Part shown: positions 16,580 through 25,800 of the stretch, one piece after another
How the letters are laid out: every line of letters starts with the position of its first letter
Numbering within the stretch: position 1 is the stretch's first letter
IMG/VR virus record: IMGVR_UViG_3300033143_005624
Coordinates: 1 to 27,101 of that record
DNA from: a virus
Reading direction: 5' to 3' (one strand)
DNA: 27,101 bases
Program-made: the position numbers and the translations under genes
The notes under the pieces: model-generated
Seen by the model: the letters and a program-made list of their open reading frames with translations, nothing else
Told to the model about the DNA's origin: nothing
The model's database searches: none

Positions 16580-19459
16580 ATGGACGAGTTACAATCTAAA
16601 ATTTGGAAACAGTTATTAGAGAGAGCTGCCGAGTATACTCTTCAGACTGACGATCCCGCTAGATGGTCGAAGAATTTTCTTAACGTAGATCTCTATAAGA
16701 ATCAAGAGGAGATCGTTTCGAAAGTGTGCGATCTCAATCGGTCCTATCTAGCTATTCTTGGAGCTCGTGGATCTGGAAAGTGCAGTCTGGGAGATACTCT
16801 TCTTTTTACTGAAAAAGGTATTATAGAAATTCAAGATTTAATTCCGGACACTGTACATACAGATGAAATTCCTCTTGAATTAAATCTATCTACTAAAGAA
16901 GGTATTGAAACAACTTCTCATTTTTATAATAACGGAATAAAAACCACTCTTAACATAACAACTAAACAGGGCTTCGAATTCGAGGGGTCATATAATCATC
17001 CGCTACTTTGCTTTACTTCTAAGTTAAAATTTAAATTTAAAAACTTGGAAGATATTAAAGAAGGTGATTATCTTTGTATACAACGTGGTCAACAACTATT
17101 TGCGAAAAATAAATTTAAAGATATCGGTGGAGATGCCGCTAGATTTTTAGGTTATTTAGTAGCTGAGGGGCATTTTAATAACCACGACGCTATTACCATC
17201 ACAAATGAAGATGTAGAATTTATTGAAGATACCTCTAAAGTTTCTAAAAGACTCTCTCTTGATTTTTATTATAGAAGAAGTTCTTTTCACTATAGAGGAA
17301 TTAGACCTATGCTGGAGCGCTGGGGGATTAAAAAAGGACTCTCCAATACCAAAGAAATCCCGAAATGCATCCTTCAAAGTCCCAAGCCTATTTTAGTTGA
17401 GTTTCTCAGGGCGTATTTTGAGGGAGACGGTGGAGTTGAAATATACACAAATAAGAAGGGGTATACCAAGGGCGTTGTTACATGTTCGACTAAATCAGAG
17501 AAGCTTGCAAAACAACTCCAAGTAGTTTTAACAAACTTCGGGATTATTTCTAAAAGGTACTTCACATATAAATGTGCGACCAATACCAAAAATAAAACAA
17601 AGCGAAAGTACTGGACTATTTGTATATCTGGAGAGAATGTCGATATTTTCGCTAAAGAAATTGGATTTCTTTTTAAAGAAAAAAGTGATAAGTTACTCCA
17701 AATCACCAACAAAAAAAGAAATACCAACACGAATATTGTCCCCTTTATTTCTGACCAATTTACAAACCTTTACAATTCAATAAGTCACGAACATAGTAAG
17801 AAAGGGGTAGTTACTGGTCGAAAACTTTTATCTTATTTTAGAAATGGTCAAAAGAAAAATGTTTCATATAATTCTTTAAAAGAGATTTCTAATACGTTAG
17901 TAATTGAAAAAGAGCCTCAACTTAAAAATACTGCTCTAGATATTTTTTCTAAGAATTATTTCTTCGACAAAGTTGTATCTATCAAAAAGGGTCGTGCTCA
18001 GACATATGACTTAACCGTACCTGGATCTCATAGCTTTACTAGTAACGGTTTCATCAGTCATAATTCATTCGGAACCTGCATCGGTTTAATCAAGCTTTGT
18101 CAGGATTATCCTGGGTTGGAAATAGGCCTGTTCGCGCCCCGCGCCGATCAGGCCAATCGTTTGGTTAGTGAGTCTAAGAAAGTTCTTGCTATTGGTAAGT
18201 TAGGTGATGAAGTAAACTGGGATAAAACTACAACAGACAAACTTACCTTTAGGAATGGATCTAATATTTTAGCTTTGTCTGCCGCGGAAACATCACTTCA
18301 GGAGGGTTGGCACTTTGCGGTAGTAGTCGTAGACGAGGCTCATCGCGTTTCTAACATGTCTATGTCTGAACGTATTATGCCGATGCTTGGTAGCAAAAAG
18401 ATATTTAAGCTAGTCAAGATTGGCATCCCGATGTTCAAAAACCATTTTTATAAGAGCTTTTCTGACGACAAGTATGAGCCTATCGTACACGACTGGTTAG
18501 CATCACCTATTCTTCTTGAATCAGGATTTAAAGAAATCAAAAATGATACTGGTAAGCTCATAAAGTATCCTGTTAAGGTGTTGGACCGAATGCCTCGATC
18601 TCTTAAGATTAAGATGTTCCCATCTTATCCCGAACTCCACTACGATGGAGATATGACCGAAATTGAATTTAACACTCAGTACGGGATGATCTGGATGGAC
18701 AATATCAATTCGTTCCTCCAGGGAGACGAGCCCGAAAAACTTATTGGAGCCTTCCCCACTCTTACAGGTGCAAATGCGGGAGAAGATTATTTCTTTGGTC
18801 TTGACACGAGCTCTGGTACTTTAATGCCAGGTAAGTATGATCTTGACTATACTGCCCTTTCTATCTGGCGGAAAAGAGGAGACTTAATAAAAGAAAAGGT
18901 AGCTTGTTTCCAATGGCAAGGTGGCGAAACTCTTTCCCAGCTTGAGCAAGTAGCTGGAATTGTCCACCCACATACCGGAATATTTCCCTGTAAATTTGGA
19001 TGTATAGACTATAGTAATGTTGGAATTACAGCGGTAGAGATGTTCAAACGGTTAAAAATACCTGCTGCCGGTGTAATATTTTCAGCTACTGATTCAGTGT
19101 CTAAAAAGAACTACAAAAATGCGATGGCGGACCATTTTAAATTTGAGCTCCAAGCTGATAGGGTTAAATACCCCCGAATGGAAGATATAGAGAGTCATAA
19201 AGTCTTTCGTAAGCACTACCATGAACTTCTTGCTCTAGAATGTCATGCTGGTGTTAGCCTCAATTCAAAAATTTGCGCTCCTCCGGGCATTCATGATGAT
19301 GGAAGTATGTCCGACTTTTTAGGAGTGTATGCCTCCGATAAGTCTCAGACGTTCAAAAAGATAAGCTCTACGTACAGAATACCAGGAACAGGCATGCCTA
19401 GAAGCATAGTTGGTGGAGGGATGCCAGGAAGAGATAACGGAAAGAGGTTTCTTAAATGA
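16580..19459 (+). CDS. terL: Terminase large subunit, interrupted by an intein
   Basis: The precursor has 959 residues; mature TerL after splicing has 531. TerL is the ATP-driven DNA-packaging motor and nuclease that docks on the portal. Extein features: Walker A GARGSGK at residues 61-67, split by the intein and continuing SFGTCIG; Walker B VVVVDEAH (D585-E586 in precursor numbering); and a C-terminal RNase H-like nuclease domain with acidic residues in FFGLDTSSG (D742), GCIDYSNVG (D810) and DDGSMSDFLG (D912). The sizes of both halves fit the family. The start is ATG 16580, with a weak site. It overlaps the next gene (ATGA). Residues 68-495 are a complete intein, described separately, so the enzyme is inactive as an ATPase until splicing restores the P-loop. 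Confidence 0.95.
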   Translation: MDELQSKIWKQLLERAAEYTLQTDDPARWSKNFLNVDLYKNQEEIVSKVCDLNRSYLAILGARGSGKCSLGDTLLFTEKGIIEIQDLIPDTVHTDEIPLELNLSTKEGIETTSHFYNNGIKTTLNITTKQGFEFEGSYNHPLLCFTSKLKFKFKNLEDIKEGDYLCIQRGQQLFAKNKFKDIGGDAARFLGYLVAEGHFNNHDAITITNEDVEFIEDTSKVSKRLSLDFYYRRSSFHYRGIRPMLERWGIKKGLSNTKEIPKCILQSPKPILVEFLRAYFEGDGGVEIYTNKKGYTKGVVTCSTKSEKLAKQLQVVLTNFGIISKRYFTYKCATNTKNKTKRKYWTICISGENVDIFAKEIGFLFKEKSDKLLQITNKKRNTNTNIVPFISDQFTNLYNSISHEHSKKGVVTGRKLLSYFRNGQKKNVSYNSLKEISNTLVIEKEPQLKNTALDIFSKNYFFDKVVSIKKGRAQTYDLTVPGSHSFTSNGFISHNSFGTCIGLIKLCQDYPGLEIGLFAPRADQANRLVSESKKVLAIGKLGDEVNWDKTTTDKLTFRNGSNILALSAAETSLQEGWHFAVVVVDEAHRVSNMSMSERIMPMLGSKKIFKLVKIGIPMFKNHFYKSFSDDKYEPIVHDWLASPILLESGFKEIKNDTGKLIKYPVKVLDRMPRSLKIKMFPSYPELHYDGDMTEIEFNTQYGMIWMDNINSFLQGDEPEKLIGAFPTLTGANAGEDYFFGLDTSSGTLMPGKYDLDYTALSIWRKRGDLIKEKVACFQWQGGETLSQLEQVAGIVHPHTGIFPCKFGCIDYSNVGITAVEMFKRLKIPAAGVIFSATDSVSKKNYKNAMADHFKFELQADRVKYPRMEDIESHKVFRKHYHELLALECHAGVSLNSKICAPPGIHDDGSMSDFLGVYASDKSQTFKKISSTYRIPGTGMPRSIVGGGMPGRDNGKRFLK
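16781..18064 (+). mobile_element. Intein with LAGLIDADG homing endonuclease in terL Walker A
   Basis: A 428-residue in-frame insertion starting at Cys68 and ending His-Asn at residues 494-495, followed by Ser as the +1 nucleophile. N-terminal splice block: CSLGDTLLFTEKGIIEI. Block B-like: FEGSYNHPLLCF (His at intein residue 73). Endonuclease blocks: FLGYLVAEGHF (about 122-132) and FLRAYFEGDGGVEI (about 208-221), with acidic residues in the metal-binding positions. C-terminal block: TYDLTVPGSHSFTSNGFISHN-S. All splicing residues are intact, so it should be active. The DNA is visibly more A/T-rich (many AAA, TTT, AAT codons) than the flanking terminase, pointing to separate acquisition. Insertion right after GSGK targets the most conserved codons of the gene, a classic intein site. 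Confidence 0.93.
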
Positions 19460-19683
19460 CCGACCATGAGCAGTTAGTAGATGAAGCATCTAACTACATT
19501 ACAGCTTTAATCTATCAGTTAGGTAATTCCTATGATGTTCTACATCCACAAGATGTGGACATTACTGAATTGGGTACAGCTATAGACGCATTAACTTTCG
19601 TTAATGAAAAGCTTCATGAACAAAAGATAAAGCTAGAATCATACAGAAAGAAGTTGTTAAGCAACGTTGCCGAGGTTAAATAA
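19456..19683 (+). CDS. Small helical protein between terminase and portal
   Basis: The protein has 75 residues from ATG 19456, overlapping the terL stop (ATGA) and itself overlapped by the portal start (TAATG). All-helical: MTDHEQLVDEASNYITALIY, then an acidic middle, then VNEKLHEQKIKLESYRKKLL. Likely a coiled-coil dimer. Its position between the motor and its docking site would suit an assembly factor, but nothing in the sequence proves it, and small terminase subunits are normally upstream of terL. Confidence 0.75.
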   Translation: MTDHEQLVDEASNYITALIYQLGNSYDVLHPQDVDITELGTAIDALTFVNEKLHEQKIKLESYRKKLLSNVAEVK

Positions 19684-21368
19684 TGCCAAAGAGAAAGAAA
19701 AGCAATCCACGTATTTCGAAGAAAGGTTCCTTTGTTAAGGGGTCAATTGGATCATTTAAGAACGCTATAAGAAAAGCGGGTTCAGTAGGGAAGACCGCAT
19801 CAAGTAGCTTCGGAGGAGTAGTTGCTGGAGGTGGCGGAGGAGCGTATCCTACTTCTTCCACACCGTCCTTCTTCTATAGTCCGGAGTTGACTGTTGAGTC
19901 ATTCCTGCTACCTAAGTCTCGTCAGGAAATTCTTAAGTGGTGTCGTATCTTCTTCAACTTGGAAGCATACATCCAAAGCATCATTACGATGCACGCTGAC
20001 TATCCCTTTTCAAAGTTCGACATTTTAACAGAAGATCCTTCGGTCACAGAATTTTATAAAGAAGCGGCGTTTAGCGAAACGTTCGATCTTTACGACTTCA
20101 TTCGTAAGGCAAGCTTGAGCTACTGGAAGTTTGGAGAAGCTCTTCCATTCGGAAATATGGTTTTTAACGAAGAGGATGGAAAGTGGAATTGGGAAAGTTT
20201 TATTCTTCTAGAGCCTGAACTCGTTGAGGTACGTCAGGAGATCTTTGAGGACAAACCTCGGTTTGAACTAGTTCCTACTGAAGAACTCAAACAGATTGTT
20301 AAGTCTACGGATTCTGTAGCTCTTGAGCGTCAAAAGAACATCCCAGACGTAGTTAAGGAGAGCATTAAGAACAACCGCTTAATTCCTCTTGATAGTGACT
20401 CAATTAGTATGATTGGCCGTATCACGGACCCTTCAGCTACTAGAGGAACACCCGTTATTCAGTCACTGTTCAAGATTTTGATTTATCAAGACTGGATTCG
20501 CTTAGCTCAAGCTTCTTACGCTCAACGGTATGTATTCCCTATTGAGCTTTGGCAGCTTGGTGATGCCGAAAAGGGTATTTGGCCCACAGAGGAAGATCTT
20601 GATAGATTCAAGGATACTATCAGCTTGGCTGTACAGAATCCTCCATTCTCTCTGGTGTTTCCTCCTTTGGTAAAATATGAATCACTGAGTACTCAAGGTA
20701 AGTCTTACTTCCCAGTCACAAACGAATATCAGTATATTCATGACCAGATTCTTGTAGGACTGGGTGTTAACAAGAACCTCATCTTGGGTGAGGGGCCTAG
20801 CTTCTCAAACGTTCGTACAATGTCTCTACACAAGCTAATGATGGTCTATAAGGCTATTAGAGACCAGTTTGAGAACTGGATGATTAAATATTTCTTTCGG
20901 CCTTTAGCTGTCAAGAACGACCTCTACAAGATGGTTAAAGGTAAGAAAAAGTATATTCTTCCAACAATCTCTTGGTATAAATCTCTTGACATTGAAGAAA
21001 GAGATCAAGAGCGTAAGCTTTACTTTGATATGTGGAAACAGGGAATCATTGCTACTGAAACTTTTTTTGGGAAGTTTCCTGATCTTGATTATCACACAGA
21101 GGGGAAGAAGCTCGAAAAGGAAAGGAATACTGTCTTCGACAAAGGAGATAAACGTATCCCGTCAGGTACGTTGGAAAAGGTTGGTCCCGAAGCTCCTGGT
21201 GAGGGATTCGCTGGGGAAGGTCTTGAGATGGGTGGTCCTGAATCTCCTGGTGCACCTCCGCTAGCTCCGCCTCCACCTGGAGAAGCTCCCGAAACACCAA
21301 CGAAGGAAGAAGGTGTAGGAGCTGGAGAAGCCGTATTACCTGGCGGTGAAGCTCCTATGGTTGAATAG
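19683..21368 (+). CDS. Portal protein
   Basis: The protein has 561 residues, starting at ATG 19683 in an overlap with the previous stop. The portal forms the dodecameric ring at one capsid vertex through which DNA enters and leaves. Order of features: basic Gly/Ser-rich N-terminus (about 1-55), then a wing/stem region (PKSRQEILKWCRIFFNLEAY, SYWKFGEALPFGNMVF), GRITDPSATRGTPVIQSLFK, IRLAQASYAQRYVFPIELW, and the portal-type loop ILVGLGVNKNLILGEGPSF followed by a long helix with SLHKLMMVYKAIRDQFE. The C-terminal 60 residues are Pro/Gly/Glu-rich and probably disordered. Size and gene order (terL, portal, protease, capsid) are typical. Assigned by pattern and synteny rather than a single catalytic motif. 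Confidence 0.88.
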   Translation: MPKRKKSNPRISKKGSFVKGSIGSFKNAIRKAGSVGKTASSSFGGVVAGGGGGAYPTSSTPSFFYSPELTVESFLLPKSRQEILKWCRIFFNLEAYIQSIITMHADYPFSKFDILTEDPSVTEFYKEAAFSETFDLYDFIRKASLSYWKFGEALPFGNMVFNEEDGKWNWESFILLEPELVEVRQEIFEDKPRFELVPTEELKQIVKSTDSVALERQKNIPDVVKESIKNNRLIPLDSDSISMIGRITDPSATRGTPVIQSLFKILIYQDWIRLAQASYAQRYVFPIELWQLGDAEKGIWPTEEDLDRFKDTISLAVQNPPFSLVFPPLVKYESLSTQGKSYFPVTNEYQYIHDQILVGLGVNKNLILGEGPSFSNVRTMSLHKLMMVYKAIRDQFENWMIKYFFRPLAVKNDLYKMVKGKKKYILPTISWYKSLDIEERDQERKLYFDMWKQGIIATETFFGKFPDLDYHTEGKKLEKERNTVFDKGDKRIPSGTLEKVGPEAPGEGFAGEGLEMGGPESPGAPPLAPPPPGEAPETPTKEEGVGAGEAVLPGGEAPMVE

Positions 21369-21388
21369 TCTATTTAAGGAGAAGATAC

Positions 21389-21640
21389 ATGTCACTCAAT
21401 AAGACTGGAATAGCCGGTAAGATTAAGACAGTAGTTGCTAGCGAAAAAGAGTTTGAAGATCTCAAAAAGCAAATCATCAACACTAACAGTTTGGCAAGAT
21501 GTGTCAAGTGTGGTAAGCTTCTAGCAAAGTTAGATTCTGATTTGGTTAGCATAAAAAGAAAAGATGTTGACATAGTAGCTCAAGTGCAAAACATGAAAAT
21601 TAAATGTCCAGTTTGTCAAACGACTAACCAGATAATTTAA
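21389..21640 (+). CDS. Com-like zinc-ribbon protein
   Basis: The protein has 83 residues from ATG 21389, with AAGGAGAAG upstream. Residues 37-45 CVKCGKLLAK and 72-77 IKCPVCQTTNQ form a four-Cys zinc ribbon close to the phage Mu Com pattern (CxxCGKLLA...IKCPxC). Mu Com binds mom mRNA and activates its translation. Here a linker of about 25 residues separates the two knuckles, longer than in Com, and a 35-residue helical N-terminus has been added. An RNA-binding or translational regulatory role in head gene expression is a reasonable guess. No mom-like gene is visible in the window. Confidence 0.7.
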   Translation: MSLNKTGIAGKIKTVVASEKEFEDLKKQIINTNSLARCVKCGKLLAKLDSDLVSIKRKDVDIVAQVQNMKIKCPVCQTTNQII

Positions 21641-21641
21641 T

Positions 21642-21872
21642 ATGAAGAAGAGATCATTGTTAGCTGCAATGGACGCAGAAAAGTTTTGTCAAGCAGTAGA
21701 AGATTGGATTATTGACAACGAATGTAACCCCTCTACTCCTGAGGAGTGGGAGAGATGTTTAACTGACCTCCTTAAGAAAGGAGAGGTACAGTTTGTAGGT
21801 AATGTTGGTGAGGGAGACGTTGGAGAGTTCAAGCAGGAGTTGAAAAAGGACTACGACGTCAACGAGATTTAA
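21642..21872 (+). CDS. Hypothetical acidic helical protein
   Basis: The protein has 76 residues from ATG 21642, two bases after the upstream stop and without a visible ribosome binding site, so coupling is likely; ATG 21669 (MDAEKFCQ) is an alternative. It is helical at the N-terminus (MKKRSLLAAMDAEKFCQAVE) and acidic at the end (FKQELKKDYDVNEI). No family recognised. It lies in the small-gene cassette between portal and protease. Confidence 0.65.
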   Translation: MKKRSLLAAMDAEKFCQAVEDWIIDNECNPSTPEEWERCLTDLLKKGEVQFVGNVGEGDVGEFKQELKKDYDVNEI

Positions 21873-21887
21873 TTGGTAGAGATTGCT

Positions 21888-22457
21888 ATGGATAACATCA
21901 AAAACTGGATCATGAAAACGGCTGAAGAGCTTGGAGAGATCGTAGACGACGAATCCTATAAGACTAAAGATGGTCGTTCCATTAGTTTTCATGATGAGGC
22001 CTACGAAGAACTTCGTAAAAAAGCTACAGATGGACAACTTTCTGATGAAGTTGCTACAGCGGTTTCTGAAATTGAATTCCTTCTTGATACGGCTAAGGTT
22101 GCTACAGCTCGCATCTTAGATAAGATGGAAACTAAGGAAGGAGCTACAAAAGGCATCCCTGCAAGTCCCGCTGCTGTTGAAAAAGATCTTAAGGCGGTTC
22201 CACCACCTCTTCCATCTGGAAAGGATCCAACAAAGATCCCCGGTAAGATCAAAGAGCCTGAAACAACAAAGTGGAAGGAGATCCGTTTCAATAAGCGAAC
22301 AGGAACTTGGCAAGTCGTAATCACGACTCGTCATACTCGCAATTTTGCTACCGAAGATGAAGCTATTGACTTTACTCGGAAGGCTAGTCTTAAAAAGGAA
22401 GCTGGTAAAGGTAAAGTAGAGCAAGTTCCTCCTTCGGACGAAGAAAGCGACAAGTAA
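21888..22457 (+). CDS. Hypothetical head-module protein
   Basis: The protein has 189 residues from ATG 21888 (weak AGAGAT site); TTG 21873 would add five residues. An N-terminal helical domain (MDNIKNWIMKTAEELGEIVD and EIEFLLDTAKVATARILDKM) is followed by a Pro-rich linker (KAVPPPLPSGKDPTKIPGKI). Then comes a small C-terminal beta-alpha module (WKEIRFNKRTGTWQVVITTR, HTRNFATEDEAIDFTRKA) resembling the DNA-binding AP2-like or integrase N-terminal three-strand fold; this is only an impression. Possibly a capsid assembly accessory. Confidence 0.7.
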   Translation: MDNIKNWIMKTAEELGEIVDDESYKTKDGRSISFHDEAYEELRKKATDGQLSDEVATAVSEIEFLLDTAKVATARILDKMETKEGATKGIPASPAAVEKDLKAVPPPLPSGKDPTKIPGKIKEPETTKWKEIRFNKRTGTWQVVITTRHTRNFATEDEAIDFTRKASLKKEAGKGKVEQVPPSDEESDK

Positions 22458-22560
22458 CAGCTAACGACACCCGAAACTGTCCGACAAAAATATTATATTA
22501 ATCTATTATTTATAGACGGAAGTCTATTATACGCCGATAGTTTTACGATTTGAAACGATT

Positions 22561-22596
22561 AGGGCGACATTATTTTGTCGCTCTATTTCTATTTTT
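22561..22596 (+). terminator. Intrinsic terminator before protease operon
   Basis: Stem GGGCGACA (22562-22569) with TGTCGCTC (22576-22583), one G-U pair, followed by TATTTCTATTTTT. It sits in the 149-base gap between the 21888-22457 gene and the next start (22607). The gap also contains TATTAT followed by ACGCC (22525-22534), similar to the start region of the 3992 promoter, so a new transcript may begin here. Confidence 0.75.
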
Positions 22597-22606
22597 GGAG
22601 AAGATA

Positions 22607-22828
22607 ATGGATACGAAAGACGACAAAGAGAAAGACGGTTCTCCTGAAGCACAATTACTACGACTGTTTATGCAGAAACTCATGGGCAAAGCTCTTGACT
22701 ATGGGCGTATGTCCGGTATGTCTGATCGCAGTTTTGAACAGTTCCGTAAAAATTTGAAAGACGACTACTATCAGGCGCTCGAACATTTCACAACACTCAT
22801 TGACGAACTAGCTAAACCTCAGGAGTAA
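22607..22828 (+). CDS. Small helical head-module protein
   Basis: The protein has 73 residues from ATG 22607, directly after TTTTTGGAGAAGATA (strong site); a longer frame to 22550 lies in the terminator. An acidic N-terminus (MDTKDDKEKDGSPEAQLLRL) is followed by two helices (FMQKLMGKALDYGRMSGM and YYQALEHFTTLIDELA). Its position immediately upstream of the protease/scaffold suggests an assembly cofactor. No family recognised. Confidence 0.7.
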   Translation: MDTKDDKEKDGSPEAQLLRLFMQKLMGKALDYGRMSGMSDRSFEQFRKNLKDDYYQALEHFTTLIDELAKPQE

Positions 22829-22839
22829 CTGGACTTTAA

Positions 22840-25800
22840 ATGCCTTTACTAAAAACTGGCGTTGCCCTACATATAATTAGAACTGGTAGCTTTACGGGTG
22901 TCGCCGAAGGTGTCGAACACATAAAAAAAACTCCGCCTCAGACTCACAAAGAGGGGGAGTTTATTTATTTTGCGACAAAAGCTATAGCTGCCGACATTCC
23001 CAACGGCAACGGCGACTTCTTCCCTTGGGACCACCTCCTTGAAAGCTACCAAACGTTTATCGGACGTAATCTTTTTCTTAATCATGATTCTAGTAGCCCC
23101 CGTAATGCAATCGGTAAAGTTCTAGATGCATATCCTGTCGTAGATAAGGATACAGGGGAGAGATACATCGAGTGTCTTGCTAAGATTGATGCTGTCGCCA
23201 ATCCTGATTTAGCTAGACAGGTTTCTACAGGAATTTTAGACGCTTGCTCAATGGGTTGTAGTGTAGAAAGCTCTACCTGCTCCATCTGCGGTCACGTTAT
23301 CTATTCTGACCAAGAAAGAAAATGTCATCACATGAGTAAGGGTCTTCTTAAGGAGTACACGACTGAGATTGACCTTCCAGAGTATAAAATTGTGAAGGGT
23401 CAGAGAATAAAAGCTTTCGCTATCAACAGGGGACTAAACTTTACGGAACTGTCCGTGGTTAATGTACCCGCATGGGATAATGCAAAGATTGTTCAGGTCA
23501 TAGCAAAACTAAGAGAACGAATCGCTCAGGATCCAACCGCTGCAGTGGTTCAAGATTTGGAGGATTTACTCAAAATGGCTGAAAAACCAAAGGAAGAAGA
23601 GGAGAGTAAGGTTGAAGTTAAGGCTGAGGAGGCTCCGAAAGAGACTCCGGTCGTAGAGGCTCCGAAGTCGGAAAGTAAAGCCCCTGTAACTGAGACACCT
23701 ACTCCCGAAGCACCAGTTTCGGAGGAAACTCCTGAGCCGGTAGAGGGGAATACGGAGTCTCGCTTGAAAACTCTTTTTAAGGAGAAGCTTTCGGCTCTAG
23801 ATTATATGGATATTGCAGATCATTTTAAAAATAAGACAAAGAAGGTAGAAGCGAGTGAGGAGACGGTGGATGTTCCGACTAACACTACTCCTGATGCGCC
23901 TACACCTGAAGCTGCGCCTGCTAATGCTAGTGCAGAGCCTCAAGCGGAGGATAAGCCTGTTGACGTCCCCGAAGAGGCTGAAACTAAGATTGAGAAGGAA
24001 GCTGAAGTTGAAGAGCCAAAAAAGGAAGAGGTTCCAGTGACAGCTGAAGAAAAACCAGAGCGAAAGCTCAAAGCAATCTTTGTTTCTAAACCAGAAAAGG
24101 ACGCGTCCTATTGGGTAGTTACAGAGGATGGACGTCCTACTCTCAAGGCCACACTCGGAGCGATCTGGGGAGAACATCTAAATGAAGTTGATGATTATGC
24201 ATCGTCAACAGATTATGGTGAAGCTCTACTACAGAGAGTTCGCGACGAGGGCGTTGAAAAAGTTGCAATTTTAACAAGTGCTACTGTTTACACAGAAGCT
24301 GCGAAGCCGCCAGAAGGTGCGGCAAACGGTGTTGAGTCTCCTGTTAAGCCTTTCACAGGTAATCAGGGACAGACAATGCCCGGTAATGAACCCGCAACAT
24401 CTGCGAAGATGCGTAACCCTAAGTGGAAGCCACCTGCGCCTAATAAGGCGGACGTTGCTACTGAGAAAAATCTCATGGCCGAGCAGGAAAAGATTGTTGA
24501 GGTTGAATCTGCTCAGGAAGAGGGCAAAGATCTTGAGTCTAAAGATACTGGTCCTGCTTCACGCGGTCCTGTTGGTCCCGCAGGAGATAAATGGCCTGCT
24601 GGAAAGGGTGTAGGATCTGATCAATATACTCCTGCCGGTAAGATGGGTAAGGCTAAAATGAAGAAACTAGAGGAGGGCGTTGATATGTCAGGTGGAGATA
24701 CTGGAAAGGCGTCCGCAGGACCTTCTCCCGCTGGTGGAGATCAGTCCCCTTCTTCTAAGAGTGTTGGGAAGAGCCAATACAAACTACTTGGACCTACAAC
24801 AGGTCACAGTGGTGTTCAGAAGGAGGCTGAAGAGAAGCCTATTGAGAAGAAGGCCGATGTTCCTGTAGAAGTAGAAACTCCTGTAGCAGAAGCGGCAGAG
24901 ATGCCCGCAGAGATGCCCACAGAAGTTCCCGAAGCTGAGGCTCCGGCAGAAATGCCTGAAGCTGAAGCTCCAGCAGAAGCTCCTGGTGAACAGTGTCCTT
25001 ATGATGAAAAGGGTGACATGGAGAAGATTGAGCATATGAAATCAATGCTTGACGCCATGGAAGCCCGCGAAGATCTCGCAAAACCGCGTGATGTTCTTTC
25101 GAAGGCTATGGAGAAGTATGAATCAGCCGCAATTAAGGCTGATGAAAAGAAAGCCAAGGAAGATGAGAAAGCCCAAGCCGTAACTGAGAAGGAAGAAGCG
25201 GCTCGAGCTAAAATGGAAGAGAAGGCTCAAAAGATGCGAGACAAGGTAGAAGCAGATATTTCTAAGATGCTACCTAAAGAGTCTGAGGATGAGCCGGAGC
25301 AGGAAGTAGCATCTGAGAAGGAGGCTGAAGAGCCTAAAAAGGAAGAGAAGGAAGAGGAGAAGGAAGCTTCCGTGGAGGAGAAGGTAGAAAAGGCCTCCGA
25401 GGAAGAGTCTAAGGTTGAGGTTGAGGCAGTTGAGGAAAAACCTGCCGAAACTGAAGAGCCTAAGGAAGAAATTTCGAAGGAAGCTGAAGCTGAAGAGCCT
25501 GAAGCGGAGATTTCATATCGTGAGCGTGAGCTAGAGGCTCAGTTGACGAAATTAAAGCTTGAACAGTCTCTACGTGCTAAGGCCATTCGTTGTCAGGCAA
25601 TTGTAGATGAGATGATAGATAAGAATCTCATTTCGGCCGAAGAGAACGATGTTCAGATGCACGTACAGTCAGGGCTTCCCCTATTTGACGCAAGAGCTGC
25701 AGCATTCAAAGAAGCGATCGACAAGCAATGCAGAGATCTGTTAGCTATGGACGAACACACGCTGCAGGCATTCGCAAAGACAGTGAAACGCATCCAAGAT

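Noticed and set aside
22525-22534. TATTATACGCC as a promoter for the protease operon
   Set aside because: Only a partial -10 match, without the 12-nt box or a -35; kept as a note in the terminator entry rather than called.
24541-24640. Collagen-like GPxGP stretch in the scaffold protein
   Set aside because: Only a few GPx triplets with no continuous Gly-X-Y register; part of general low complexity.
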